From Gibbula magus (Eukaryota; Mollusca; Gastropoda; Trochida; Trochidae): 64,000 nucleotides of DNA. The notes under the pieces are model-generated. The model did no database searches. It saw nothing but the letters and a program-made list of their open reading frames with translations, and was not told where the DNA came from. Every line of letters begins with the position of its first letter. The stretch's first letter is position 1. The DNA is taken from contig OW388296.1 of the NCBI GenBank assembly GCA_936450465.1, positions 47,443,750 through 47,507,749 of the forward strand. Direction: 5' to 3'. The position numbers and the translations under genes are program-made. Of the stretch, positions 9,023 to 21,170 are shown one piece after another.

Positions 9023-9080
9023 GGTGGGATAGTGCAGTGGTTGGCACGTTCGTTCGAATCCCGCCAGGGGCTCGGCATCC
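9023..9080 (+). other. tRNA-like remnant in the LINE 3' region
   Basis: TAGTGCAGTGG (9030-9040) resembles a pol III A box and CGTTCGAATCC (9051-9061) matches a B box closely, followed by a CGCCAGGGG stem-like stretch. The two boxes are only about 10 bp apart, so the anticodon arm is missing and this is not a working tRNA. It may be a SINE head or a tRNA-like recognition element in the LINE tail. Confidence 0.45.
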
Positions 9081-9330
9081 TTATAAACAGCCAATAAGGT
9101 GGGGTGCAATGCCACATTAAAACAATGTAGTAACACCCCTGGCTAGCTAGTTCCAGCCGAAGCTCGCAGGTTTCACCACAATGTTCAACCACCTTGACAC
9201 TGTGGTCTTTCTCCCTGCCCAAACTCTAGCACCTCCGGGTAATAGAAATTGCCTATAAGATCAGCCTAGTAGAGGGACGCAATATTAACAGCACAATTAT
9301 ATCACCCAAACGGCCAAATAGAAATTGCCT

Positions 9331-9357
9331 GAACAAAGTGAACTGCCTACTTTGTTC
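9331..9357 (+). other. Hairpin in the LINE 3' region
   Basis: Perfect 9 bp arms GAACAAAGT (9331-9339) and ACTTTGTTC (9349-9357) with a 9-base loop. LINE 3' tails often carry a stem-loop recognised by their own RT; that role here is inferred. Confidence 0.5.
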
Positions 9358-9514
9358 GTGACACACCCGGTAACACCTTCCCCATGAGTTCCTAGGTGGA
9401 ACACCCTTTCCAGGACCCTAGCCTTCTGGAATCTTCTCTTTCATGTGTGTCAATGTGACACTGTCTGCCGAAATGCCTAACGGGCGAAGGCGACATTAAG
9501 CACTTAATGCAACA

Positions 9515-9529
9515 ACAATCGGAAAGGCC
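9515..9529 (+). repeat. LINE target-site duplication, right copy
   Basis: Identical to 6751-6765; the monomer continues with AGTCTCCAGCG directly after it. Confidence 0.95.
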
Positions 9530-10271
9530 AGTCTCCAGCGAGACAGCGTTGGAGACGGACATAAAAAGGGGAGTGCCATCACGACAAATTTTCAAATTGG
9601 AAGCTTGTTTTTGGCAGTATGGCGCCGAATGCTTCATATGTTATCTGCGGAGCTCTTCTTGATAAATCATTATTATTTCAAAGGATTATTTTACTCAATT
9701 AGTTGAAATAATCGTCTACAAACACCCTGTTGATATTGAGCGACTTTTGCCATTCTCATCTTCAATCCAAGTCTAAAAAATTTCATTAGAGTGGGCGACG
9801 CCTACTGTTTGAAGCTCCCGTAAAATGCACTCATAACGTACATTATCTACAGCAATAAACGACTATAAAACAGTATATAAAAGGTACTGGCGGTCTCCTG
9901 AAATTAATTTTTGGGAAGCTACGCCTTCTTTCATTAATCAATTAATAGTGTACACCTCGAGTACCAATGTCAATCATTACATTACTCACATCCCAACACA
10001 TCAACTTTCAATCATCTTTTAATAACATAGACTATTGATGATGTAATGGATCGTCACACCACTCAGTTGTAAAAACATTTCACCGGTTTTGTTGATTGTT
10101 TTGTCACGTGTAACTCAATGCACTCACTATTGTCATCAATTATTCCAAATACATGAACTGTGAGATGAGCATATCATGTCTGTTGCATAAATTGGGGATG
10201 AATTTCTCTTTGGCCATCATCTGCTGGTAATCTCACTGCAACAAACTAGTTATAAATCGGCCCATTTAGAT

Positions 10272-10532
10272 ATGGCATTTGAACTGCACACAGAGCTAAA
10301 CGAGAGTGAGACACGTTTCAAACGTGCCTGTGAACAAGTTCATCTGCTGAATGACAAACTTGAAGGTCTACAGCGGCGGTATGACAAGGCAATGCAAGAG
10401 AACAATCGTTCATTTCGCTATAACCTCCGTCTTAAGATGACAGCAGTTGAAGGCATACGCAGTGCATACTACGAATATGCATTTCAGAAAGCAGAGAAGA
10501 TCTCCCAATTGAGATACTTGGTATCTACATAG
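10272..10532 (+). CDS. 86-aa coiled-coil ORF, array copy 5 (S78)
   Basis: A78S is unique to this copy. Removing the LINE and one 15 bp duplication gives a normal spacing of 1593 bp from the previous ATG. Confidence 0.45.
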   Translation: MAFELHTELNESETRFKRACEQVHLLNDKLEGLQRRYDKAMQENNRSFRYNLRLKMTAVEGIRSAYYEYAFQKAEKISQLRYLVST

Positions 10533-11866
10533 AACCTGCCTAAATTTGAACAAGAAGGCAGTGTGGTGTATGGAAATGCTACATGCGACTCCCGTCTGAC
10601 CAACAGCCCTTGCCAGGGCTAAACAAATGCAAAGAAGATTGCTTGAGTCAATGCAAAACCACCTCCCCTCTGTGTTTCTTTGTGAATAAAATAATAGGCC
10701 TAATATTGCCCTTTTCATCAGTAATAAACACACACGATATATCCTACCAAAGGAAAGGCATGCAGAGTTGTGTGCAAGCAAACTTCAACATGCACGCCAC
10801 ATATATATATAGATCTGTATTTAAAAACAGCTTATGTTATTTTCTGGGCACTGTTCCTCGGGGCAATGACTTTTGGCAAAATATTGGGAATTTTAATCAT
10901 GGCGAAAAGTTAATAAAAAGATGCAGTGAAGAATTCCCTACACAACGCATCTATTTTGGTGAAATTTGGCCGATTCTGAGAGGCGCTACATAACTGTAAA
11001 GCCGCCGTCGCTGCCTTGTGAATGCTGGAAGAGTTCCAAGTTCCAACGCGCATGCGTGACGTCACCATGACTACAACGTATACCCTATATATATAGGGGT
11101 GCCACAATCGGAACGGCCAGTCTCCAGCGAGACAGCGTTGGAGACGGACATAAAAAGGGGAGTGCCATCACGACAAATTTTCAAATTGGAAGCTTGTTTT
11201 TGGCAGTATGGCGCCGAATGCTTCATATGTTATCTGCGGAGCTCTTCTTGATAAATCATTATTATTTCAAAGGATTATTTTACTCAATTAGTTGAAATAA
11301 TCGTCTACAAACACCCTGTTGATATTGAGCGACTTTTGCCATTCTCATCTTCAATCCAAGTCTAAAAATTTTCATTAGAGTGGGCGACGCCTACTGTTTG
11401 AAGCTCCCGTAAAATGCACTCATAACAGACATTATCTACAGCAATAAACGACTATAAAACAGTATATAAAAGGTACTGGCGGTCTCCTGAAATTATTTTT
11501 TGGGAAGCTACGCCTTCTTTCATTAATCAATTAATAGTGTACACCTCGAGTAACAATGTCAATCATTACATTACTCACATCCCAACACATCAACTTTCAA
11601 TCATCTTTTAATAAGTTAAACATAGACTATTGATGATGTAATGGATCATCACACCACTAAGTTGTAAAAACATTTCACCGGTTTTGTTGATTGTTTTGTC
11701 ACGTGTAACTCAATGCACTCACTATTGTCATCAATTATTCCAAATACATGAACTGTGAGATGAGCATGTCATGTCTGTTGCATAAATTGGGGATGAATTT
11801 CTCTTTGGCCATCATCTGCTGGTAATCCCACTGCAACAAACTAGTTATAAATCGGCCCATTTAGAT

Positions 11867-12127
11867 ATGGCATTTGAACTGCACACAGAGCTAAACGAGA
11901 GTGAGACACGTTTCAAACGTGCCTGTGAACAAGTTCATCTGCTGAATGACAAACTTGAAGGTCTACAGCGGCGGTATGACAAGGCAATGCAAGAGAACAA
12001 TCGTTCATTTCGCTATAACCTCCGTCTTAAGATGACAGCAGTTGAAGGCATACGCAGTGCATACTACGAATATGCATTTCAGAAAGCAGAGAAGATCGCC
12101 CAATTGAGATACTTGGTATCTACATAG
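11867..12127 (+). CDS. 86-aa coiled-coil ORF, array copy 6
   Basis: Majority protein. The spacer before it has GAGTAACAAT and an extra AGTTAA near 11620, exactly as before the 1145 copy, marking them as block duplicates. Confidence 0.5.
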   Translation: MAFELHTELNESETRFKRACEQVHLLNDKLEGLQRRYDKAMQENNRSFRYNLRLKMTAVEGIRSAYYEYAFQKAEKIAQLRYLVST

Positions 12128-13453
12128 AACCTGCCTAAATTTGAACAAGAAGGCAGTGTGGTGTATGGAAATGCTACATGCGACTCCCGTCTGACCAACA
12201 GCCCTTGCCAGGGCTAAACAAATGCAAAGAAGATTGCTTGAGTCAATGCAAAACCACCTCCCCTCTGTGTTTCTTTGTGAATAAAATAATAGGCCTAATA
12301 TTGCCCTTTTCATCAGTAATAAACACACACGATATATCCTACCAAAGGAAAGGCATGCAGAGTTGTGTGCAAGCAAACTTCAACATGCACGCCACATATA
12401 TATATAGATCTGAATTTAAAAACAGCTTATGTTATTTTCTGGGCACTATTCCTCGGGGCAATGACTTTTGGCAAAATATTGGGAATTTTAATCATGGCGA
12501 AAAGTTAATAAAAAGATGCAGTGAAGAATTCCCTACACAACGCATCTATTTTGGTGAAATTTGGCCGCTTCTGAGAGGCGCTACATAACTGTAAAGCCGC
12601 CGTCGCTGCCTTGTAAATCCTGGAAGAGTTCCAAGTTCCAACGCGCATGCGTGACGTCACCATGACTACAACGTATACCCTATATATAGGGGTGCCACAA
12701 TCGGAAAGGCCAGTCTCCAGCGAGACAGCGTTGGAGACGGACATAAAAAGGGGAGTGCCATCACGCCCATTTTTCAAATTGGAAGCTTATTTTTGGCAGT
12801 ATGGCGCCGAATGCTTCATATGTTAACGGCGGAGCTCTTCTTGATAAATCATTATTATTTCAAAGGATTATTTTACTCAATTAGTTGAAATAATCGTCTA
12901 CAAACGCCCTGTTGATATTGAGCGACTTTTGCCATTCTCATCTTCAATCCAAGTCTTAAAATTTTCATTAGAGTGGGCGACGCCTACTGTTTGAAGCTCC
13001 CGTAAAATGCACTCATAACAGACATTATCTACAGCAATAAACGACTATAAAACAGTATATAAAAGGTACTGGCGGTCTCCTGAAATTAATTTTTGGGAAG
13101 CTACGCCTTCTTTCATTAATCAATTAATAGTGTACACCTCGAGTACCTATGTCAATCATTACATTACTCACATCCCAACACATCAACTTTCAGTCATCTT
13201 TTAATAACATAGACTATTGATGATGTAATGGATCGTCACACCACTCAGTTGTAAAAACATTTCACCGGTTTTGTTGATTGTTTTGTCACGTGTAACTCAA
13301 TGCACTCACTATTGTCATCAATTATTCCAAATACATGAACTGTGAGATGAGCATGTCATGTCTGTTGCATAAATTGGGGATGAATTTCTCTTTGGCCATC
13401 ATCTGCTGGTAATCCCACTGCAACAAACTAGTTATAAATCGGCCCATTTAGAT

Positions 13454-13714
13454 ATGGCATTTGAACTGCACACAGAGCTAAACGAGAGTGAGACACGTTT
13501 CAAACGTGCCTGTGAACAAGTTCATCTGCTGAATGACAAACTTGAAGGTCTACAGCGGCGGTATGACAAGGCAATGCAAGAGAACAATCGTTCATTTCGC
13601 TATAACCTCCGTCTTAAGATGACAGCAGTTGAAGGCATACGCAGTGCATACTACGAATATGCATTTCAGAAAGCAGAGAAGATCGCCCAATTGAGATACT
13701 TGGTATCTACATAG
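13454..13714 (+). CDS. 86-aa coiled-coil ORF, array copy 7
   Basis: Majority protein. Partner of the 2733 copy in the five-monomer block duplication (offset 10,721 bp including the LINE). Confidence 0.5.
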   Translation: MAFELHTELNESETRFKRACEQVHLLNDKLEGLQRRYDKAMQENNRSFRYNLRLKMTAVEGIRSAYYEYAFQKAEKIAQLRYLVST

Positions 13715-15044
13715 AACTTGCCTAAATTTGAACAAGAAGGCAGTGTGGTGTATGGAAATGCTACATGCGACTCCCGTCTGACCAACAGCCCTTGCCAGGG
13801 CTAAACAAATGCAAAGAAGATTGCTTGAGTCAATGCAAAACCACCTCCCCTCTGTGTTTCTTTGTGAATAAAATAATAGGCCTAATATTGCCCTTTTCAT
13901 CAGTAATAAACACACACGAAATATCCTACCAAAGGAAAGGCATGCAGAGTTGTGTGCAAGCAAACTTCAACATGCACGCCACATATATATATAGATCTGT
14001 ATTTAAAAACAGCTTATGTTATTTTCTGGGCACTATTCCTCGGGGCAATGACTTTTGGCAAAATATTGGGAATTTTAATCATGGCGAAAAGTTAATAAAA
14101 AGATGCAGTGAAGAATTCCCTACACAACGCATCTATTTTGGTGAAATTTGGCCGCTTCTGAGAGGCGCTACATAACTGTAAAGCCGCCGTCGCTGCCTTG
14201 TGAATGCTGGAAGAGTTCCAAGTTCCAACGCGCATGCGTGACGTCACCATGACTACAACGTATACCCTATATATATATAGGGGTGCCACAATCGGAAAGG
14301 CCAGTCTCCAGCGAGACAGCGTTGGAGACGGACATAAAAAGGGGAGTGCCATCACGACAAATTTTCAAATTGGAAGCTTGTTTTTGGCAGTATGGCGCCG
14401 AATGCTTCATATGTTATCTGCGGAGCTCTTCTTGATAAATCATTATTATTTCAAAGGATTATTTTACTCAATTAGTTGAAATAATCGTCTACAAACACCC
14501 TGTTGATATTGAGCGACTTTTGCCATTCTCATCTTCAATCCAAGTCTAAAAATGTTCATTAGAGTGGGCGACGCCTACTGTTTGAAGCTCCCGTAAAATG
14601 CACTCATAACATACATTATCTACAGCAATAAACGACTATAAAACAGTATATAAAAGGTACTGGCGGTCTCCTGAAATTATTTTTTGGGAAGCTACGCCTT
14701 CTTTCATTAATCAATTAATAGTGTACACCTCGAGTACCAATGTCAATCATTACATTACTCACATCCCAACACATCAACTTTCAATCATCTTTTAATAACA
14801 TAGACTATTGATGATGTAATGGATCGTCACACCACTCAGTTGTAAAAACATTTCACCGGTTTTGTTGATTGTTTTGTCACGTGTAACTCAATGCACTCAC
14901 TATTGTCATCAATTATTCCAAATACATGAACTGTGAGATGAGCATGTCATGTCTGTTGCATAAATTGGGGATGAATTTCTCTTTGGCCATCATCTGCTGG
15001 TAATCTCACTGCAACAAACTAGTTATAAATCGGCCCATTTAGAT

Positions 15045-15305
15045 ATGGCATTTGAACTGCACACAGAGCTAAACGAGAGTGAGACACGTTTCAAACGTGC
15101 CTGTGAACAAGTTCATCTGCTGAATGACAAACTTAAAGGTCAACAGCGGCGGTATGACAAGGCAATGCAAGAGAACAATCGTTCATTTCGCTATAACCTC
15201 CGCTCTAAGATGACAGCAGTTGAAGGCATACGCAGTGCATACTACGAATATGCATTTCAGAAAGCAGAGAAGATCGCCCAATTGAGATACTTGGTATCTA
15301 CATAG
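15045..15305 (+). CDS. 86-aa coiled-coil ORF, array copy 8 (K31/Q33/S54)
   Basis: Carries E31K, L33Q and L54S like its block partner at 4322 (offset 10,723 bp). Confidence 0.45.
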   Translation: MAFELHTELNESETRFKRACEQVHLLNDKLKGQQRRYDKAMQENNRSFRYNLRSKMTAVEGIRSAYYEYAFQKAEKIAQLRYLVST

Positions 15306-16635
15306 AACTTGCCTAAATTTGAACAAGAAGGCAGTGTGGTGTATGGAAATGCTACATGCGACTCCCGTCTGACCAACAGCCCTTGCCAGGGCTAAACAAA
15401 TGCAAAGAAGATTGCTTGAGTCAATGCAAAACCACCTCCCCTCTGTGTTTCTTTGTGAATAAAATAATAGGCCTAATATTGCCCTTTTCATCAGTAATAA
15501 ACACACACGAAATATCCTACCAAAGGAAAGGCATGCAGAGTTGTGTGCAAGCAAACTTCAACATGCACGCCACATATATATATAGATCTGTATTTAAAAA
15601 CAGCTTATGTTATTTTCTGGGCACTATTCCTCTGGGCAATGACTTTTGGCAAAATATTGGGAATTTTAATCATGGCGAAAAGTTAATAAAAAGATGCAGT
15701 GAAGAATTCCCTACACAACGCATCTATTTTGGTGAAATTTGGCCGCTTCTGAGAGGCGCTACAAAACTGTAAAGCCGCCGTCGCTGCCTTGTGAATGCTG
15801 GAAGAGTTCCAAGTTCCAACGCGCATGCGTGACGTCACCATGACTACAACGTATACCCTATATATATATAGGGGTGCCACAATCGGAAAGGCCAGTCTCC
15901 AGCGAGACAGCGTTGGAGACGGACATAAAAAGGGGAGTGCCATCACGACAAATTTTCAAATTGGAAGCTTGTTTTTGGCAGTATGGCGCCGAATGCTTCA
16001 TATGTTATCTGCGGAGCTCTTCTTGATAAATCATTATTATTTCAAAGGATTATTTTACTCAATTAGTTGAAATAATCGTCTACAAACACCCTGTTGATAT
16101 TGAGCGACTTTTGCCATTCTCATCTTCAATCCAAGTCTAAAAATTTTCATTAGAGTGGGCGACGCCTACTGTTTGAAGCTCCCGTAAAATGCACTCATAA
16201 CGTACATTATCTACAGCAATAAACGACTATAAAACAGTATATAAAAGGTACTGGCGGTCTCCTGAAATTAATTTTTGGGAAGCTACGCCTTCTTTCATTA
16301 ATCAATTAATAGTGTACACCTCGAGTACCAATGTCAATCATTACATTACTCACATCCCAACACATCAACTTTCAATCATCTTTTAATAACATAGACTATT
16401 GATGATGTAATGGATCGTCACACCACTCAGTTGTAAAAACATTTCACCGGTTTTGTTGATTGTTTTGTCACGTGTAACTCAATGCACTCACTATTGTCAT
16501 CAATTATTCCAAATACATGAACTGTGAGATGAGCATGTCATGTCTGTTGCATAAATTGGGGATGAATTTCTCTTTGGCCATCATCTGCTGGTAATCTCAC
16601 TGCAACAAACTAGTTATAAATCGGCCCATTTAGAT

Positions 16636-16896
16636 ATGGCATTTGAACTGCACACAGAGCTAAACGAGAGTGAGACACGTTTCAAACGTGCCTGTGAACA
16701 AGTTCATCTGCTGAATGACAAACTTGAAGGTCAACAGCGGCGGTATGACAAGGCAATGCAAGAGAACAATCGTTCATTTCGCTATAACCTCCGCTCTAAG
16801 ATGACAGCAGTTGAAGGCATACGCAGTGCATACTACGAATATGCATTTCAGAAAGCAGAGAAGATCGCCCAATTGAGATACTTGGTATCTACATAG
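16636..16896 (+). CDS. 86-aa coiled-coil ORF, array copy 9 (Q33/S54)
   Basis: Has L33Q and L54S but keeps E31, an intermediate between the triple variant and the majority type. Confidence 0.45.
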   Translation: MAFELHTELNESETRFKRACEQVHLLNDKLEGQQRRYDKAMQENNRSFRYNLRSKMTAVEGIRSAYYEYAFQKAEKIAQLRYLVST

Positions 16897-18202
16897 AACT
16901 TGCCTAAATTTGAACAAGAAGGCAGTGTGGTGTATGGAAATGCTACATGCGACTCCCGTCTGACCAACAGCCCTTGCCAGGGCTAAACAAATGCAAAGAA
17001 GATTGCTTGAGTCAATGCAAAACCACCTCCCCTCTGTGTTTCTTTGTGAATAAAATAATAGGCCTAATATTGCCCTTTTCATCAGTAATAAACACACACG
17101 AAATATCCTACCAAAGGAAAGGCATGCAGAGTTGTGTGCAAGCAAACTTCAACATGCACGCCACATATATATATAGATCTGTATTTAAAAACAGCTTATG
17201 TTATTTTCTGGGCACTATTCCTCGGGGCAATGACTTTTGGCAAAATATTGGGAATTTTAATCATGGCGAAAAGTTAATAAAAAGATGCAGTGAAGAATTC
17301 CCTACACAACGCATCTATTTTGGTGAAATTTGGCCGATTCTGAGAGGCGCTACATAACTGTAAATCCGCCGTCGCTGCCTTGTGAATGCTGGAAGAGTTC
17401 CAAGTTCCAACGCGCATGCGTGACGTCACCATGACTACAACGTATACCCTATATATAGGGGTGCCACAATCGGAAAGGCCAGTCTCCAGCGAGACAGCGT
17501 TGGAGACGGACATAAAAAGGGGAGTGCCATCACGCTTATTTTTGGCAGTATGGCGCCGAATGCTTCATATGTTAACGGCGGAGCTCTTCTTGATAAATCA
17601 TTATTATTTCAAAGGATTATTTTACTCAATTAGTTGAAATAATCGTCTACAAACACCCTGTTGATATTGAGCGACTTTTGCCATTCTCATCTTCAATCCA
17701 AGTCTAAAAATTTTCATTAGAGTGGGCGACGCCTACTGTTTGAAGCTCCCGTAAAATGCACTCATAACAGACATTATCTACAGCAATAAACGACTATAAA
17801 ACAGTATATAAAAGGTACTGGCGGTCTCCTGAAATTATTTTTTGGGAAGCTACGCCTTCTTTCATTAATCAATTAATAGTGTACACCTCGAGTACCAATG
17901 TCAATCATTACATTACTCACATCCCAACACATCAACTTTCAATCATCTTTTAATAACATAGACTATTGATGATGTAATGGATCGTCACACCACTAAGTTG
18001 TAAAAACATTTCACCGGTCTTGTTGATTGTTTTGTCACGTGTAACTCAATGCACTCACTATTGTCATCAATTATTCCAAATACATGAACTGTGAGATGAG
18101 CATGTCATGTCTGTTGCATAAATTGGGGATGAATTTCTCTTTGGCCATCATCTGCTGGTAATCCCACTGCAACAAACTAGTTATAAATCGGCCCATTTAG
18201 AT

Positions 18203-18463
18203 ATGGCATTTGAACTGCACACAGAGCTAAACGAGAGTGAGACACGTTTCAAACGTGCCTGTGAACAAGTTCATCTGCTGAATGACAAACTTGAAGGTCT
18301 ACAGCGGCGGTATGACAAGGCAATGCAAGAGAACAATCGTTCATTTCGCTATAACCTCCGCTCTAAGATGACAGCAGTTGAAGGCATACGCAGTGCATAC
18401 TACGAATATGCATTTCAGAAAGCAGAGAAGATCGCCCAATTGAGATACTTGGTATCTACATAG
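18203..18463 (+). CDS. 86-aa coiled-coil ORF, array copy 10 (S54)
   Basis: Only L54S remains of the variant series. The spacer before it has the 20 bp deletion near 17534, giving the short 1567 bp period. Confidence 0.45.
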   Translation: MAFELHTELNESETRFKRACEQVHLLNDKLEGLQRRYDKAMQENNRSFRYNLRSKMTAVEGIRSAYYEYAFQKAEKIAQLRYLVST

Positions 18464-19769
18464 AACCTGCCTAAATTTGAACAAGAAGGCAGTGTGGTGT
18501 ATGGAAATGCTACATGCGACTCCCGTCTGACCAACAGCCCTTGCCAGGGCTAAACAAATGCAAAGAAGATTGCTTGAGTCAATGCAAAACCACCTCCCCT
18601 CTGTGTTTCTTTGTGAATAAAATAATAGGCCTAATATTGCCCTTTTCATCAGTAATAAACACACACGATATATCCTACCAAAGGAAAGGCATGCAGAGTT
18701 GTGTGCAAGCAAACTTCAACATGCACGCCACATATATATATAGATCTGTATTTAAAAACAGCTTATGTTATTTTCTGGGCACTATTCCTCGGGGCAATGA
18801 CTTTTGGCAAAATATTAGGAATTTTAATCATGGCGAAAAGTTAATAAAAAGATGCAGTGAAGAATTCCCTACACAACGCATCTATTTTGGTGAAATTTGG
18901 CCGATTCTGAGAGGCGCTACATAACTGTAAAGCCGCCGTCGCTGCCTTGTGAATGCTGGAAGAGTTCCAAGTTCCAACGCGCATGCGTGACGTCACCATG
19001 ACTACAACGTATACCCTATATATAGGGGTGCCACAATCGGAACGGCCAGTCTCCAGCGAGACAGCGTTGGAGACGGACATAAAAAGGGGAGTGCCATCAC
19101 GCTTATTTTTGGCAGTATGGCGCCGAATGCTTCATATGTTAACGGCGGAGCTCTTCTTGATAAATCATTATTATTTCAAAGGATGATTTTACTCAATTAG
19201 TTGAAATAATCGTCTACAAACGCCCTGTTGATATTGAGCGACTTTTGCCATTCTCATCTTCAATCCAAGTCTTAAAATTTTCATTAGAGTGGGCGACGCC
19301 TACTGTTTGAAGCTCCCGTAAAATGCACTCATAACAGACATTATCTACAGCAATAAACGACTATAAAACAGTATATAAAAGGTACTGGCGGTCTCCTGAA
19401 ATTAATTTTTGGGAAGCTACGCCTTCTTTCATTAATAAATTAATAGTGTACACCTCGAGTACCAATGTCAATCATAACATTAATCACATCCCAACACATC
19501 AACTTTCAATCATCTTTTAATAACATAGACTATTGATGATGTAATGGATCGTCACACCACTCAGTTGTAAAAACATTTCACCGGTTCTGTTGATTGTTTT
19601 GTCACGTGTAACTCAATGCACTCACTATTGTCATCAATTATTCCAAATACATGAACTGTGAGATGAGCATGTCATGTCTGTTGCATAAATTGGGGATGAA
19701 TTTCTCTTTGGCCATCATCTGCTGGTAATCCCACTGCAACAAACTAGTTATAAATCGGCCCATTTAGAT

Positions 19770-20084
19770 ATGGCATTTGAACTGCACACAGAGCTAAACG
19801 AGAGTGAGACACGTTTCAAACGTGCCTGTGAACAAGTTCATCTGCTGAATGACAAACTTGAAGGTCTACAGCGGCGGTATGACAAGGCAATGCAAGAGAA
19901 CAATCGTTCATTTCGCTATAACCTCCGTCTTAAGATGACAGCAGTTGAAGGCATACGCAGTGCATACGACGAATATGCATTTCAGAAAGCAGAGAAGATC
20001 GCCCAATTGAGATACTTGGTATCTAAACTAGTGTCCAAAAGAAACGATACCACGTCTTTGAGAGACCATTACAGGAAAACTTAA
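19770..20084 (+). pseudogene. 86-aa coiled-coil ORF interrupted by a DNA transposon
   Basis: Array copy with Y67D. The DNA transposon at 20026 is inserted in the TA just before the normal stop, so the frame loses its last codon and stop and reads 19 codons into the transposon, ending at 20084 (104 codons). The normal stop codon and the rest of the monomer lie on the other side, from 21198. Most of the ORF is intact, but the poly(A) signals are now more than 1.3 kb away. Confidence 0.6.
20026..20052 (+). repeat. Transposon terminal inverted repeat, left
   Basis: Starts AACTAGTGTCC and ends GATACCA; matches the reverse complement of 21171-21197 over all 27 bases. Confidence 0.95.
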
Positions 20085-20116
20085 GGACACAGAAAACTAG
20101 AATTGGTATTATTCTT

Positions 20117-20668
20117 TTGAGATTTCATTTATTTAACATGTGTACAAAATTCATTTCAATCAGTACTGTGCATTCATTTGTACAGGTCTGTATTGACGTG
20201 AGGGGTCTGAAAATGCAAATTTCATTCACACAAATGACTGAGACAAATGTTGAAAATGTCAAAAGAGGGGTCACTAAGTCACATTTGTATTCGGTATGTC
20301 CATCCCGAGCATCAGAACGGGCAAGTACACGTCTATGGGTTGATGACGTCAGACGTCGGATGACGTCAGAAGATAAGCTTTGTCATTCATCAATTAGGCA
20401 ATGGGCTGACTTGATGGACGCAAGTCAGAGCATAAAGGTCACTCATTCTTTGGTACACACGCTGTCTACCATTGTTCTTGAAGATGCAAAATCTGCTCCC
20501 ATACGAGAGCATGACCATTTCTCAGTCTCTCTGTTGCCAACGTTGAATTCGTCTGTTTTTTTACTCGTTGTTGACGCCTCAGGAACGTTTTGTGGTATGG
20601 ACGACGTGTTCAGATATCATCAGTCTTCAATCTCTTTTACCAAGTTTGTCTGCTTATCACGTGTCTAA
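20117..20668 (+). other. Unassigned 183-codon frame inside the transposon
   Basis: Open frame beginning MRFHLFNMCTKF. I recognise no domain, catalytic triad, helix-turn-helix or membrane segment. It fills about half of the element, which is longer than expected by chance but not proof of coding. It may be captured host sequence or a chance frame. Confidence 0.15.
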
Positions 20669-20714
20669 GTGATGTCTTTGACGTTAACGTCGTAATGATG
20701 AATGGGTTTCAGAG

Positions 20715-21056
20715 ATGAAATACCCGGATGTGGCGGTCTTCAATAAGCGTAATCACCTTCTTCACGACCTGCATGTTGTCCGATCTCTATCACGTAACCG
20801 TTGTGTTAACCTGATGACTGCTATGCGCGCGCAACCGAACCTTCTGACGTCGTCGGCGTGTGAGACTCGCTATGTGACAATTCCAACGGCTCTTTCACTC
20901 TCAATGGCTGTCAAAACCGATATTTTCTTGTGTGCTTTTTATTGCTTTGATACCAACGTGTATGGTCAGCCGTTTTATACACTTTATCTGCAGATGCAAA
21001 CTATGCTACCTAAAATAATGTTGTTCTCTCAAAGTGCAGCATTTCTTCGGATATGA
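20715..21056 (+). other. Unassigned 113-codon frame inside the transposon
   Basis: Open frame beginning MKYPDVAVFNKR, in a different reading frame from the 183-codon one. No recognisable domain. If the element ever encoded a protein, the two frames could be remnants of one gene, but nothing visible joins them. Confidence 0.12.
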
Positions 21057-21170
21057 TAAAATGTTCTCGGTATTTTCGATTGAATACACTGCATTTGGGA
21101 TGTGGGATACGCAAAACCATGTGTTCATACGAAGAAAATCACTTTGTAAAAAGATATTTTAAAAAATAGA

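Larger units (their letters stand above)
6766..9514 (+). mobile_element. 5'-truncated non-LTR retrotransposon (LINE, I-group type)
   Basis: A 2,749 bp insertion in the same orientation as the array ORFs, flanked by perfect 15 bp duplications. It starts inside the reverse transcriptase domain, so the first ORF, the endonuclease and the N-terminal part of RT are missing, as expected from incomplete reverse transcription. The order RT, RNase H, C-terminal Cys/His motif places it in the I-group of LINEs (I, Nimb and relatives); the exact clade needs a tree. There is no poly(A) tail; the 3' end is a short CAA repeat (CAACAACAA) that merges with the duplication. The open ORF and perfect duplications point to a recent insertion. 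Confidence 0.93.
8995..9514 (+). other. LINE 3' untranslated region
   Basis: 520 bp between the stop and the target duplication. It holds a tRNA-like stretch, a 14 bp direct repeat (AATAGAAATTGCCT at 9241-9254 and 9317-9330) and a hairpin. No further ORF of note on the plus strand. Confidence 0.8.
9515..20025 (+). repeat. Tandem array, middle segment
   Basis: The array resumes exactly at the second copy of the LINE target duplication. ORF starts at 10272, 11867, 13454, 15045, 16636, 18203 and 19770 give periods of 1567 to 1595 bp. The two 1567 bp monomers share a 20 bp deletion next to the HindIII-like AAGCTT (near 17534 and 19101). Several monomers here are the partners of monomers in the left segment (a five-unit block copy). 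The segment ends at the TA where a DNA transposon is inserted. Confidence 0.98.

Noticed and set aside
9023..9080. Functional tRNA gene
   Set aside because: A and B boxes are only about 10 bp apart and no anticodon arm or acceptor pairing is present.
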